Positions 16,746 through 26,087 of a DNA stretch of 64,000 bases are shown here, piece after piece. Source of the stretch: Phenylobacterium sp. (lineage in GTDB: Bacteria; Pseudomonadota; Alphaproteobacteria; Caulobacterales; Caulobacteraceae). Each line of letters begins with the position of its first letter. Positions within the stretch are counted from its first letter, which is position 1. The notes below the pieces were generated by a model. The model was not told where the DNA came from. It ran no database searches and was given only the letters and a program-made list of their open reading frames with translations. The translations under genes and the position numbers were made by a program. Where the stretch lies: the NCBI RefSeq assembly GCF_013911965.1, contig NZ_JACESE010000017.1:1-64000 (forward strand), written 5' to 3'.

Positions 16746-16797
16746 AGACGCCGCGCCGTCTTGGCGCCGTCACCAAGTGCCGGCAAAGGACGCCGCC

Positions 16798-17580
16798 ATG
16801 TTGTTCGTCCTCTCCCCGGCCAAGGCGCTGGACTTCTCCGCGCCCGACCAGAGCCTGCCTGTCACCCTGCCGCAGTTCCGCAAGGAGACCGCCGAGCTCG
16901 CCCAGGTCACGCGCAAGCTGACCGTCGGCGATCTGCGACGCCTGATGTCGTTGTCGGACAAGCTCGCCGAGCTCAACCGGGAACGCTTCCAGGCCTTCGA
17001 TCCAGAGAGCGAGGACGGCCTGCAGGCGGCCCTCGCCTTCAACGGCGACGTCTATGCGGGCCTGCAGGCGCGCACCATGAAGAAGGCGGACCTCGCCTGG
17101 GCCCAGGACCATCTGCGCATCCTGTCGGGCCTCTACGGCGTCCTGCGGCCCATGGACCTGATCCAGCCCTACCGGCTGGAGATGGGCACGCGCCTGAAGA
17201 CCAGGCGCGGCGCCACCCTCTACGACTTCTGGGCCGATCGGATCGCCAAGGCGCTGAACGAAGCCGCCGAGGGACACGCCGATCCGACCCTGGTCAATCT
17301 GGCGAGCCAAGAGTATTTCGGCGCGGTCGATGCGCGCGCGCTGAAGCTGCCGCTCCTCAACATCCGCTTTCTGGAGGAAAAGGACGGCGTCAGCCGCATC
17401 GTCAGCTTCTACGCCAAGAAGGCGCGGGGCCTGATGGCCCGCTTCGCCATCGACAACCGCATTTCACGCGTTGAGGAATTGAAGGCCTTCGACCTTGAGG
17501 GCTACCGTTTCCTGGCGAGCGAGTCGCAAGCCGGCGAATGGACCTTCATCCGCCCCCAACCCCAGGCGGCCGCCGCCTGA
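16798..17580 (+). CDS. yaaA: peroxide stress protein YaaA
   Basis: A 260-aa YaaA (DUF328/UPF0246) protein. The N-terminus MLFVLSPAKALDF is the family signature, followed by RERFQAFDPE, YGVLRPMDLIQPYRLEMGT and NLASQEYF, all typical. In E. coli YaaA lowers free intracellular iron under H2O2 stress and binds DNA. ATG 16798 is chosen over one 21 bases upstream because the signature begins here. It lies 26 bases before the 3-hydroxybutyrate dehydrogenase gene. Confidence 0.93.
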   Translation: MLFVLSPAKALDFSAPDQSLPVTLPQFRKETAELAQVTRKLTVGDLRRLMSLSDKLAELNRERFQAFDPESEDGLQAALAFNGDVYAGLQARTMKKADLAWAQDHLRILSGLYGVLRPMDLIQPYRLEMGTRLKTRRGATLYDFWADRIAKALNEAAEGHADPTLVNLASQEYFGAVDARALKLPLLNIRFLEEKDGVSRIVSFYAKKARGLMARFAIDNRISRVEELKAFDLEGYRFLASESQAGEWTFIRPQPQAAAA

Positions 17581-17606
17581 CGGCCAACCCCGCGAGGAGC
17601 GTTCAG

Positions 17607-18404
17607 ATGGCGATCGACTACGGCATTTCCGGCCACGTGGCCGTCGTCACCGGCTCCACCAGCGGCATCGGCCAGGCGCTGGCCGCGGCCCTGGCCGAGC
17701 AGGGGGTGAACGTCATCCTCAACGGTTTCGGCGACCCGGCGAAGATCGAGGCCGACCGGCGCGACCTGCAGGCGCGCACCAACGCCGCCATCCGCTACCA
17801 CGGGGCGGACATGACCAAGCCCGACGAGATCGCCGACCTGATCGACTATGCGGTGCGCGAGTTTGGCCGGCTGGACATCCTGGTTAACAATGCGGGCGTC
17901 CAGCATGTCGCGCCCATCGAGGACTTCCCGCCGGAGAAGTGGGACGCCCTGATGGCCATCATCCTCTCCTCGACCTTCCACACGACCCGCGCGGCCGTGC
18001 CGATCATGAAGGCCCAGGGGCGGGGCCGCATCGTCAACGTGGCCTCGGCGCACGGCCTCGTCGCCTCGCCCTTCAAGTCGGCCTATGTGGCCGCCAAGTT
18101 CGGCGTGGTCGGCTTCACCAAGGCCATCGGGGTGGAGCTGGCGCGCACCGGCGTCACCTGCAACGCCATCTGCCCCGGCTATGTGAAGACCTCCCTGGTG
18201 GAGGCCCAGATCGGCGACCAGGCCAGGTCGCGCGGAATCCCCGAGGACCGGGTGGTCGAGGAGGTCATCCTTGCCGCCCAGCCCAACAAGACCTTCGTCG
18301 AATACGACCACCTGGCCGGCCTGCTGCTCTACCTCGTCTCCGACATGGGCGCCTCGGCCACCGGCGCGGCCCTCTCGGTCGACGGCGGCTGGACGGCGAC
18401 CTGA
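17607..18404 (+). CDS. 3-hydroxybutyrate dehydrogenase
   Basis: A 265-aa short-chain dehydrogenase that matches the D-3-hydroxybutyrate dehydrogenase subgroup: TGSTSGIGQALA (NAD binding), NNAGVQHVAPIEDFP, catalytic Ser in NVASAHGLVASPFKS, YVAAKFG (Tyr/Lys), NAICPGYVKT, and the end GAALSVDGGWTA. It would interconvert 3-hydroxybutyrate and acetoacetate in polyhydroxybutyrate turnover. ATG 17607 follows GAGGAGC. This is the last core gene before the foreign KAP region. Confidence 0.9.
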   Translation: MAIDYGISGHVAVVTGSTSGIGQALAAALAEQGVNVILNGFGDPAKIEADRRDLQARTNAAIRYHGADMTKPDEIADLIDYAVREFGRLDILVNNAGVQHVAPIEDFPPEKWDALMAIILSSTFHTTRAAVPIMKAQGRGRIVNVASAHGLVASPFKSAYVAAKFGVVGFTKAIGVELARTGVTCNAICPGYVKTSLVEAQIGDQARSRGIPEDRVVEEVILAAQPNKTFVEYDHLAGLLLYLVSDMGASATGAALSVDGGWTAT

Positions 18405-18732
18405 GGCGGCGCGGCCCGCTGTTCTGGGCTTAACGAAGCACGCCGCCACAGGATAGGGCCTGGACTTCAGGAGTGCTGCAGAAGCGCGACGGCCGCCATG
18501 CGCCATAAGCGGCCATTGGGCTCTGCGCCGGAAGCGGACCTTAGATGACGAAAACACCTGGATGCTCGGATGGCGGAGCCCGGAAGGGAGACGGAAGGGC
18601 TTAGAGCACGCGTGGAGTACCTTGAGCGGGAACAAAGACCATTCGAAAGAGGTGGGGGCCAGAGAGTCGAACGGTATGGATATCCGCGTTCACGCAGATG
18701 AAGTCTGCACAGTGTTGGGCTAGCGTCTGACG
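18405..18732. other. intergenic stretch, left flank of KAP gene
   Basis: No credible gene. Base composition shifts here from GC-rich core DNA to a more balanced mix, continuing into the KAP gene. Short frames exist on the minus strand but have no start signal or composition support. No direct repeat with the right flank (20890-21245) was found by eye. Confidence 0.5.
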
Positions 18733-20889
18733 ATGTCACTGCTCAACGACGCACCCATCGGCGGGCCAACCGACGATCTTTACAGCCTCGATCCCTTTGC
18801 GCGGGCCGTCGCGACGAGCATCAGAGGCATGAAGGCGCCCGAGGGACTAGTGATCGCGATCAATGGCCCGTGGGGATCGGGAAAGAGCAGCGCGATCAAC
18901 CTGATCAGGCACCACCTCAAAGATGCGTTTGATCGTCAGGAGATCGTGCCAATTCCCTTTAATCCGTGGTGGTTCGCTGGGGCCGACGCGCTCACCCTGG
19001 CCTTCTTCCACGAATTAAGCGTCGCGATTGGACAGTCGCTGCCAGAAAAGATCCGAAAGAGCCTCGCGCGGATCGGGGGGGGCGTTTCAGCTGCTGGTTC
19101 ATTGCTCGGAGCAGCCGCCAACTTGAAGGCACCTGGGTCGGGAGGTTTGGTATCTGGCGCCGCATCGTGGATAGGCCAAATCAGCGGAGCGAAGCGCACG
19201 GTCGAGCAGGAGCACGCGGTCGTAGCAAAGGCGCTTGCTGACCAATCCCGAACATTTCTCGTGATCATCGACGACATTGACCGGCTCAGCCCAGACGATG
19301 CGCTGACGATGTTCAGGCTCGTGAAGTCGGTCGGGCGGCTTCCGAACGTTGTCTACCTGCTCGCATTCGACAGAGCGCTTGCGGAACGGGCGGTTGCAGA
19401 GCGCTTCCCCTCGGAGGGGCCAACCTACCTGGAGAAGATTGTCCAGAGCGCATTCGACATCCCGCCACCTCTCGTTGACGTTCTTCGCCACCGGGTGCTG
19501 GTGACCGCCGAGGCAGTAATGGGTTCGCCTGCTGAGCGCGACGTGACCCGCTTCATGAACGTCTTCTTTGACGTGGTTGCGCCGCTGCTCATCACACCGC
19601 GCGATGTCGTGCGACTAGAGAACGAGTTGAAGGCCACTTGGCCAGCGATCGCTGGTGAGGTCGATCGGGCCGACTTCCTAGCCATCTCAGCCATAAAGCT
19701 GGCTAAGCCAGATCTCTATCGGGCCATCCGATCACATGCCGATGAACTTTGCGACGGCAATGCTGGATACGGCGGCCGCGATGCGGGATTGCCTGAGCGA
19801 TATGATCGTATGCTTAGACTGAGGAACGACGATCCAGACTACCACCGAGATCGACGCGCTTTGATGCGGCTGTTCCCGCGACTTGAGGGTATTTGGTCAA
19901 ACGTGTTCCACGGTTCGGCGGACCACCACGAGGCGGCGCGACTGCTCTGCTCCCGGAGACACTTCCCGACCTACTTTGCATACGCGACGGGTGAAGATGT
20001 CATCCCGGCAGCGCTGATGGCGGAGCTGATCCAGCGGGCTGACGAATCCGAATTCGTCACGCGCTTCTTTCTGGATCGCCTGAAACACACTCGTCGCAAC
20101 GGCACGACCCAAACGTCATTGGCGCTTGAGGAGGTGACCACCCGCGCGCGCGACATCGAAAAGGACAAGGTTGCACCCTTCGTGGCAGCGCTTTTCTCGG
20201 TCGCCGATGAACTTGATGTCGAAGCGGATCGCGCTCGGGGCTTCTCCATCGGCGATAACAAGCTGCGGATACATTGGCTCATCAACAGTCTCGTCAATGA
20301 GCGGTTCGACGAAGCGGAGCGCGAGAGAATCTACCAAGCGGCGATTGCGGCGGCTTCGCTCGGGTGGCTTTGCAATTTCGCTCGTCGTTGCGTTCGAGCC
20401 TACGAGCCGAGCGAAGATGGGCAGCAGCGTAGAGACCCGCTCGTGAGCGAGGAGATGGCGAAGAGCTTTCAAGAGCTAGCGCTCGATCGCCTACGCGGCG
20501 CGGCTCGCGACATGTCCCTTATTCAATCGGGTCAATTGGGGCAGCTTCTCTTCCAATGGAGTGAATGGGGATCCACGGAAGAAGTTCGCCAGTGGACCGA
20601 CGCAGCCCTCGAACGCGATGATTTCGTGATCCGTATGGCCGAGGAAACTATTTCCGTTGCGTGGACACAAGGAATGGGGTTTGGAGGCCTGGGCGATCGC
20701 GTCGCGAGACCGGTGACCAAGGTGAACCTGAAAGCCTACGAGGACATCCTCGATACCGCCCGCCTCGGAACTCGGGTTGCGGATATGCGCGCTAGGACTG
20801 GCTTGGATGCCAGTCAGAAGCAGAAGCTCGACGTGTTCGCTGAAGCGCCCCGCGGCAGTCATTCTCGACTGGACGACGACGATGAATGA
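18733..20889 (+). CDS. KAP family P-loop NTPase
   Basis: A 718-aa STAND-like NTPase of the KAP family (named after Kidins220/ARMS and the phage-exclusion protein PifA). Walker A is GPWGSGKSS near residue 45; FNPWWFAGADALT follows, a KAP hallmark; Walker B is LVIIDDIDRLSPDDA near 176. Between them lies a Gly/Ala-rich hydrophobic insert (about 112-150), in the place where many KAP proteins carry membrane segments. The remaining 450 residues are helical with no recognised domain and end in an acidic tail (SRLDDDDE). Codon use is clearly less GC-biased than in the flanking genes. There are no integrase or partner genes. Role is unknown; membrane-linked antiphage function is a candidate by family analogy. 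Confidence 0.9.
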   Translation: MSLLNDAPIGGPTDDLYSLDPFARAVATSIRGMKAPEGLVIAINGPWGSGKSSAINLIRHHLKDAFDRQEIVPIPFNPWWFAGADALTLAFFHELSVAIGQSLPEKIRKSLARIGGGVSAAGSLLGAAANLKAPGSGGLVSGAASWIGQISGAKRTVEQEHAVVAKALADQSRTFLVIIDDIDRLSPDDALTMFRLVKSVGRLPNVVYLLAFDRALAERAVAERFPSEGPTYLEKIVQSAFDIPPPLVDVLRHRVLVTAEAVMGSPAERDVTRFMNVFFDVVAPLLITPRDVVRLENELKATWPAIAGEVDRADFLAISAIKLAKPDLYRAIRSHADELCDGNAGYGGRDAGLPERYDRMLRLRNDDPDYHRDRRALMRLFPRLEGIWSNVFHGSADHHEAARLLCSRRHFPTYFAYATGEDVIPAALMAELIQRADESEFVTRFFLDRLKHTRRNGTTQTSLALEEVTTRARDIEKDKVAPFVAALFSVADELDVEADRARGFSIGDNKLRIHWLINSLVNERFDEAERERIYQAAIAAASLGWLCNFARRCVRAYEPSEDGQQRRDPLVSEEMAKSFQELALDRLRGAARDMSLIQSGQLGQLLFQWSEWGSTEEVRQWTDAALERDDFVIRMAEETISVAWTQGMGFGGLGDRVARPVTKVNLKAYEDILDTARLGTRVADMRARTGLDASQKQKLDVFAEAPRGSHSRLDDDDE

Positions 20890-21261
20890 CAAGGCGGCAG
20901 CCGCGATACCTATCTTAAGCGGCACGACCACGATCGCCCTCAAGCACAGATGCCCAACGTCGGCCGATCGACTATCGGGGGGCGCGCTTAGACGCGGTGG
21001 GTTGCGCTGCAGGGCGGGGCCTTCTGAGGCAAAGCTCTGGCGCACGCCTCGAAAAGATTCTCCCAACTTTGAGTCCAATCCGGTCGTAGCGCAGCGCCTC
21101 AAACGCGCGGCTACCGGCTTGCCGCAGAGCCGACCTTCCGCACTTCGGCTTCGAGCCCATCTCAGACCCTCCGCCGCTCTTGCCCACGCCATCGCCCTTG
21201 ACGCTGCGCGCGGGCCCGCCTTTCCTCCGCCCAACAAACGTTTGAACGCGAGGAGGACGCC
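20890..21261. other. intergenic stretch, right flank of KAP gene
   Basis: A frame starting at an ATG at 20882, overlapping the KAP stop, runs to 21286, but its product is Arg/Pro-rich and low-complexity and it reads over the start of the next gene, so I do not call it. GC-rich core composition returns toward the end, where GAGGAGG serves the next gene. This may be debris of a former partner gene. Confidence 0.4.
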
Positions 21262-22041
21262 GTGGCCTATAAACCCTTCGACCTGACCGGCAAGGTCGCC
21301 CTGGTCACCGGCGGCAACGGGGGCATCGGGCTTGGCATGGCGGACGCCATGGCCCAGGCCGGCGCCGACGTGGTCATCTGGGGCTCGAACCCCGACAAGA
21401 ACGCCCGCGCCGAGGCGCAGCTCAAGGCCCACGGGACACGCGTGCTCGCCCAGGTGGTCAATGTCGCCGACGAGGCGGCCGTGGCCGCCGGCATGGCCGA
21501 GGCGGTGGCGAAGATGGGCGCGGTCCACACCGTGGTCGCCAACGCCGGCATCGGCGGCGGGGCCAAGTCCTTCGCGGAGTTTCCCACCGAGACCTATCGC
21601 AAGGTGCTGTCGGTCAATCTGGACGGCGTCTTCTTCACCCTGCGCGAGGCGGCCAAGCACATGGTCGAGCGGGCGGGCGACGGGCAGGGCGGTTCGCTCA
21701 TCGCCACCTCGTCGCTCTCGGCCCTGGACGGGGCGGCGCGCAACCAGGCCTATGCGGCCACCAAGGGGGCGCTGATTCCGATGATCCGCGCCATCGCCGT
21801 GGAGCACGCCCGCTACGGCATCCGCGCCAATGTCATCCTGCCCGGCTGGATCGCCACCGACATGACGGCCGGCGCGCAGGACAACGACAAGTTCAACGAG
21901 AACGTCATCAAGCGCGTGCCCATGCGCCGCTGGGGCGAGCCGGAGGACTTCGGCGGCATCGCCGTCTATTTCGCCTCCGACGCCTCGCGCTTCCACACCG
22001 GCGATTCGGTCCTGATCGACGGCGGCTACGCCATCTTCTGA
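21262..22041 (+). CDS. short-chain dehydrogenase/reductase
   Basis: A 259-aa classical SDR: TGGNGGIGLGMA (cofactor loop), NAGIGGGAKSF, catalytic Ser in SSLSALDGAARNQAYAATKG with Tyr-x3-Lys, and the end GDSVLIDGGYAIF. It is closest to the glucose/gluconate-type reductases, but substrate is not readable. The start is GTG 21262, preceded by a strong GAGGAGG. It stands alone between the KAP flank and a fold-back repeat. Confidence 0.88.
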   Translation: MAYKPFDLTGKVALVTGGNGGIGLGMADAMAQAGADVVIWGSNPDKNARAEAQLKAHGTRVLAQVVNVADEAAVAAGMAEAVAKMGAVHTVVANAGIGGGAKSFAEFPTETYRKVLSVNLDGVFFTLREAAKHMVERAGDGQGGSLIATSSLSALDGAARNQAYAATKGALIPMIRAIAVEHARYGIRANVILPGWIATDMTAGAQDNDKFNENVIKRVPMRRWGEPEDFGGIAVYFASDASRFHTGDSVLIDGGYAIF

Positions 22042-22072
22042 GCCCTTCGCCCGCGCCGCAGGCGCCGAGAAC

Positions 22073-22176
22073 AAAGGGTGACACGAAGCACACGAAGGGA
22101 AGCAATGGACACGAAGTCCCTGTCGCGTCTCCCTTTGTGTCCTTTGCGGTCCTTTGTGCTCTTCGTGTCACCCTCT
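22073..22176. repeat. fold-back intergenic repeat
   Basis: GGGTGACACGAAG (22076-22088) and CTTCGTGTCACCC (22161-22173) are a perfect 13-bp inverted repeat, extended with mismatches by CAC-AAGG/CCTT-GTG. Inside, the words ACACGAAG (three times on the left) and CTTTGTGTC-like 10-mers (four on the right) are iterated. The whole 100-base unit has no coding potential and looks like a dispersed palindromic element. Confidence 0.7.
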
Positions 22177-22288
22177 TTCGGGCGCGCCAAGCGCGAGCGC
22201 AATGGCCCCTGCCTCTACGTCACCGTTTTCCCGCGGGTCCTGCGGCGCCATGGTGGTCGCCAACGAGATCACCACGGGAGACGACGCC

Positions 22289-23266
22289 ATGAGCCTGCAC
22301 ACGCCGCTTTGCGACCTCTTGGGCATCCAGCACCCCATCATGCAGGCCGGCATGGGCGGGGTGGCCTATGCCGATCTGGTGGCCGCCGTCTGCAACGCCG
22401 GGGGCTATGGCGTGCTGGGCATGGCCGGCCGCTCGCCGGACTTCATCCGCGAGGAGATGCGCAAGGTCCGCAAGCTGACCGACCGCCCCTTCGGCGTCGA
22501 CCTCCTGGCCGCCTCGCCCGAGAGTCTGACCGCTTCGGTGGAGATCATCATCGAAGAGGGCGCCTCCTCCTTTATCGCCGGCCTGGGCGTCCCCATGCCG
22601 ATCATGGAGAAGTTGAAGGCCGCCGGCCTGAAGGTGATGGTCGTCTGCGGGGCGGTGAAGCACGCGGTGAAGGCGCAGCAGGCTGGCTGCGACGCCGTCA
22701 TCTGCCAGGGCGGGGAGGGCGGCGGCCATACCGGCCTGGTCGGCACCCTGCCGCTGGTGGCCCAGGCGGTCGACGCGGTGGACATTCCGGTGGTCGCCGC
22801 GGGCGGCATCCATGACGGGCGGGGCCTGGCTGCGGCGCTCGCGCTCGGCGCCCAGGGCGTGTGGATCGGCACCCGCTTCATCGCCACGCCCGAGGCCCAT
22901 GCGGGCCAGTTGTACCGCGAGGCCGTGGTGGCCGCGCAGGACGACGATACGGTGCGCACCCGCTGCTATTCCGGCAAGCCGATGCGGGTGAAGAAGAACC
23001 CCTATGTCGAGGACTGGGAGCGGCGGCCCGAGGAGATCCAGCCCTTCCCCATGCAGGCGGCGCTGTCGTCGCGCACCGGCGTCATGGGCGGCATCGGCGG
23101 CCAGACCGAAGGCCTCGACCCCGACCGGTCCTGCTTCGCCATGGGGCAATCTGCGGGCGGTGTGCGGGCGGTGAAGCCCGCCGCCGAGGTCGTCGCCGAG
23201 ATGGTGCGGGAGGCCGAGGCCGCCATCGACCGCATGGCCGCCCTGCGCGGGCGCGTCCCGGCCTAG
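22289..23266 (+). CDS. nitronate monooxygenase-like FMN enzyme
   Basis: A 325-aa FMN-dependent TIM-barrel protein of the nitronate monooxygenase / 2-nitropropane dioxygenase family. Typical parts: HPIMQAGMGGVAYADLVAAV, CDAVICQGGEGGGHTG with the putative catalytic His, VPVVAAGGIHDGRGLAAALALGAQGV shortened as AAGGIHDGRG, and GTRFIATPEA. The family also includes enoyl-ACP reductase FabK-like enzymes, so the reaction is uncertain. ATG 22289 has GGGAG 8 bases upstream. Its TAG stop lies in a CTAG shared with the convergent gene. Confidence 0.85.
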   Translation: MSLHTPLCDLLGIQHPIMQAGMGGVAYADLVAAVCNAGGYGVLGMAGRSPDFIREEMRKVRKLTDRPFGVDLLAASPESLTASVEIIIEEGASSFIAGLGVPMPIMEKLKAAGLKVMVVCGAVKHAVKAQQAGCDAVICQGGEGGGHTGLVGTLPLVAQAVDAVDIPVVAAGGIHDGRGLAAALALGAQGVWIGTRFIATPEAHAGQLYREAVVAAQDDDTVRTRCYSGKPMRVKKNPYVEDWERRPEEIQPFPMQAALSSRTGVMGGIGGQTEGLDPDRSCFAMGQSAGGVRAVKPAAEVVAEMVREAEAAIDRMAALRGRVPA

Positions 23267-23751
23267 TTCTCGCCGAGGAACTTTTCCGGATCGGTGGCGA
23301 GCGCGGCGAAGGCGCCGAGGCAGCGCTGCCACACCGCCACGTGCTCGCGCAGGTCGCCCGCCGTCAGGTTGTCGGTCAGCAGCAGGCCGTAGCGGATATT
23401 GGCCTCGTCGCCGGACATCACGCCGCGGCAGAGGATGTCGCGGCGGTTGAAGTCGTTCAGGTGCTCCAGCGTCAGGGTCCGCTTCTGGATCGAGGCCGTG
23501 AAGCCCAGCGCCTTGCAGGCCGCGCCCCTGTCGTCGCAGCCGATGAACTCGGCCCCGAAGATGCCGCCGGGCGTGATCACGTTGAGGCGCACCTGCCCGT
23601 TCTCCATGCCGTCCAGTTCGGCGCGGGCGTCCATGGCGCCCAGCACGTCGATGAGGCTGGAGGGCGCGCGCGGGGCGAACGCCGCCTCCTGCGCCTGGGC
23701 GGTTCCGGCCAGGGCCAGGCTTGCTGCGGTCACGACGGCGGCGATCTTCAT
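23263..23751 (-). CDS. exported YbjN-domain protein
   Basis: A 162-aa protein with a signal peptide (LALAGTAQA) and a YbjN-like domain (VRLNVITPGGIFGAEFIGCDD, RTLTLEHLNDFNRRD). YbjN proteins are poorly understood; in E. coli the protein affects motility and stress responses. ATG 23751 has a GGAGGGG site. The pair of Cys residues (CDDRGAAC, CRGVM) could form a periplasmic disulfide. It is convergent with the nitronate monooxygenase gene and divergent from the TIGR02301 gene. Confidence 0.72.
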   Translation of the reverse strand: MKIAAVVTAASLALAGTAQAQEAAFAPRAPSSLIDVLGAMDARAELDGMENGQVRLNVITPGGIFGAEFIGCDDRGAACKALGFTASIQKRTLTLEHLNDFNRRDILCRGVMSGDEANIRYGLLLTDNLTAGDLREHVAVWQRCLGAFAALATDPEKFLGEN

Positions 23752-23868
23752 GGGCGTCCCCCTCCACAAGGCTCCGCTTGGCTAGCAGAGCCTGGGCCGG
23801 CGCGCGAGGGCTCGCCCGCTGCGGGCGCATCGGTGACAATCGTCGCGGGAGGGCCTTATGTGAGGGCC

Positions 23869-24315
23869 ATGCGCACGGCCCTTCTCGCCCTGACCCTTCT
23901 CGCCGCCTCGGCCGGCTTCGCCCAGGCGCAGGAGCGGACGCCGTCCCAGCGGCAGACCATCATCGACATCGCCTATGTGCTCGGCGAGAGCCACGCCCTG
24001 CGCCAGGCCTGCGAGGGCGCCTACGACCAGTACTGGCGCGACCGCATGATCCGGCTGACCGACACCGAACAGCCCGATCCGGCGCTGGACCGGCGGATGA
24101 AAGAGGCCTTCAACTCCGGCTTCGCCCTGCGCCGCGCCGAGCATCCGGAGTGCACCCGCGCCAGCCGCATCGCCGAGGCCGCCGCCGCCCGCCGCGGTCA
24201 GGGCCTCGCCGCTCGCCTCTCCGACGTCACCTACCGCCTCGACCCCCGCGAAGCCGCCGCCCAGCGCGCGGCGGAAGAGGCCGAAGCCGAGGCCGACCTG
24301 CCGTTGCGGCGGTGA
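23869..24315 (+). CDS. TIGR02301-family exported protein
   Basis: A 148-aa protein with a signal peptide ending near FAQAQ and the pattern IAYVLGESHALRQAC...YWRDRMIRLTD that defines the alphaproteobacterial family TIGR02301 of unknown function. The C-terminal third is a long Ala/Arg/Glu helix. ATG 23869 follows GTGAGGG. Probably periplasmic. Confidence 0.78.
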   Translation: MRTALLALTLLAASAGFAQAQERTPSQRQTIIDIAYVLGESHALRQACEGAYDQYWRDRMIRLTDTEQPDPALDRRMKEAFNSGFALRRAEHPECTRASRIAEAAAARRGQGLAARLSDVTYRLDPREAAAQRAAEEAEAEADLPLRR

Positions 24316-24702
24316 TGGCGTCACACTGCTGGCGGGACGGGACTGGGCGCCGCAGTTCAGCAGGACGCCCGCGGCCAGCGCTGCGCTCGTCAAGATCCGC
24401 TTGATGGGACCTTCAGATAGAGCGGCGCTGTTTTTCTATTTATACGCGTGATCGAGGGCGAAGCGGAAGCGAGATGGGGCGGGCGAGACCGTTGACACCG
24501 CAGGGGCGTGAGCCAATCTCCGCACGGCGGGCCGGGCCCCTCTGGCGATCCCTGTGGATCGTGATGTCGGACCGCATCGGGTGCGCTCGATTGCAGGGGC
24601 CAGGTCTTGCGCTCCTGTGCGAGCTCGCCTTCGGAGGCGACCAGAGGAGCGGCGCATGAGCCAGGTGCTAAACTTCAGACATCCCCGTGAGGAGATGCGT
24701 CG
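24316..24702. other. intergenic stretch without a clear gene
   Basis: No confident gene. Around 24330-24393 on the minus strand a signal-peptide-like run can be read from a TTG (TSAALAAGVLLNC), but it continues only as antisense of the preceding gene. A short AT-rich patch lies near 24428-24447. The end carries GAGGAG for the antiporter gene. Confidence 0.4.
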
Positions 24703-25641
24703 ATGATGACGACGCTCCTGATCCTGGGCGGTCTCGTCCTGTTGGCCGGGGGCGGCGAGGTCCTGGTCCGCGGGGCCGTGGGGGCGGCGCGCGCCGTCGG
24801 CGTCTCCCCTCTGCTCAGCGGCCTGGTCCTGGTGGGCTTCGGCACGTCGACGCCGGAACTGGTGACCAGCCTACTGGCGGCCCTGCGCGACTCGCCGGGC
24901 ATCGCGGTCGGCAACGTGCTGGGCTCCAACATCGCCAACATCCTGCTGATCCTCGGCGTGACGGCCGCCATCTCGCCGGTGATGATCCGGCCCTCGGTCA
25001 TCCGGCGGGACATGATCGCGCTCGGCCTGTCCTCGGTCCTGCTGCTGGCGGCGGTGATCGCAGGTTTCGTGGACTTCTACTTCGGCCTCGTCCTGATCCT
25101 GGCCCTGATGGGCTATGTCGGCCTCGCCTATGCGCGCGAGCGCAACCGGGCGGGCGAGGCGGGCGCGGTCAAGGCGCGCGACTGGACCGGTTTCGGCAAG
25201 AACCTGCTGCTGACGGTCGCCGGCATCGCCCTGACGGTCTTCGGCGCGCGCCTGCTCGTCGACGGGGCCGTCGAACTGGCCGAGGGCCTTGGCGTATCCG
25301 AGACGGTGATCGGTCTGACGGTCGTGGCCGTCGGCACCAGCCTGCCGGAACTGGTCGCCTGCGTCGTGGCGGCCCTGCGCCGCCATTCCGAGGTGGCCGT
25401 CGGCAACGTCATCGGGTCGAACGTTTACAATGCCCTGGGCATCCTCGGCGTCACCGCCATGGTCAGCCCGATCCGCATCCCGCCGGAGGTGATCCGCCTC
25501 GACATCTGGGTGCTGCTGGGCGCCACCGCGCTCCTGGCGGTCTTCCTGCGCACCGGCGGAGGCCTCAAGCGGCTGGAAGGGGCGGCCTTCCTCGCCGCCT
25601 ACGCCGCCTATGTGGGCTTCCTGGCGACGGGCGGCGTCTAG
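24703..25641 (+). CDS. calcium/sodium antiporter (CaCA family)
   Basis: A 312-aa inner-membrane exchanger of the YrbG type with about ten membrane helices. The two inverted alpha repeats are plain: [17 protein letters not shown] with [16 protein letters not shown], and [17 protein letters not shown] with [16 protein letters not shown]; their Glu/Asn/Ser residues form the ion site. ATG 24703 follows GAGGAG by 8 bases. Stop codon shared in CTAG with rnhA. Confidence 0.92.
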   Translation: MMTTLLILGGLVLLAGGGEVLVRGAVGAARAVGVSPLLSGLVLVGFGTSTPELVTSLLAALRDSPGIAVGNVLGSNIANILLILGVTAAISPVMIRPSVIRRDMIALGLSSVLLLAAVIAGFVDFYFGLVLILALMGYVGLAYARERNRAGEAGAVKARDWTGFGKNLLLTVAGIALTVFGARLLVDGAVELAEGLGVSETVIGLTVVAVGTSLPELVACVVAALRRHSEVAVGNVIGSNVYNALGILGVTAMVSPIRIPPEVIRLDIWVLLGATALLAVFLRTGGGLKRLEGAAFLAAYAAYVGFLATGGV

Positions 25642-26087
25642 GCGGGATTGGCGGCGGCGTCCTTCAGCCCCTTGCGGGCCAGAGCGTCGGCGCGTTCGTT
25701 CAGCTCATGGCCGGCGTGGCCCTTGACCCAGCGCCAGTCGACCTCGTGCCGCTGGCGCGCCGCGTCGAGCCTCTGCCAGAGGTCGGCGTTCTTGACGGGC
25801 TCCTTGGAGGCGGTCTTCCAGCCGCGCGCCTTCCAGCCGCGCAGCCACTCGGTGATGCCCTTCATCACGTACTGGCTGTCGGTGTGCAGCTCGACCTTGC
25901 AGGGACGGTTCAGCGTCTCCAGCGCCTGGATGGCGGCCATCATCTCCATGCGGTTGTTGGTGGTCGCCGGCTCCCCGCCCGAGATCTCCTTCTCGCGCTC
26001 GCCATAGATCAGGATCGCGCCCCAGCCGCCGGGACCCGGATTCCCGCTGCAGGCGCCGTCGGTGTAGATCACGACCTTGGGCGTCAC
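25638..26087 (-). CDS. rnhA: ribonuclease HI
   Basis: Degrades RNA in RNA:DNA hybrids. The four carboxylates are all visible: Asp in [15 protein letters not shown], Glu in NNRMEMMA, Asp in LHTDSQYV, Asp in NERADALA; the basic handle [13 protein letters not shown] is present. 149 aa, normal length. GTG start overlaps the thrB stop (GTGA), so translation is probably coupled. Order ispH-thrB-rnhA is usual in alphaproteobacteria. Confidence 0.96.
   Translation of the reverse strand: MTPKVVIYTDGACSGNPGPGGWGAILIYGEREKEISGGEPATTNNRMEMMAAIQALETLNRPCKVELHTDSQYVMKGITEWLRGWKARGWKTASKEPVKNADLWQRLDAARQRHEVDWRWVKGHAGHELNERADALARKGLKDAAANPA

Noticed and set aside
16745-16762. Short inverted repeat AAGACG-N6-CGTCTT after the flavin dehydrogenase gene
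   Set aside because: Six-base stem without T-run; too weak to call a terminator.
20882-21286. Open frame overlapping the KAP stop codon as a possible partner gene
   Set aside because: Low-complexity Arg/Pro/Ser-rich product that runs over the next gene's ribosome site and start.
24330-24393. Signal-peptide-like minus-strand segment starting at TTG 24393
   Set aside because: It looks like the start of an exported protein, but downstream it is only antisense to the TIGR02301 gene. It could be a relic; too little to call.
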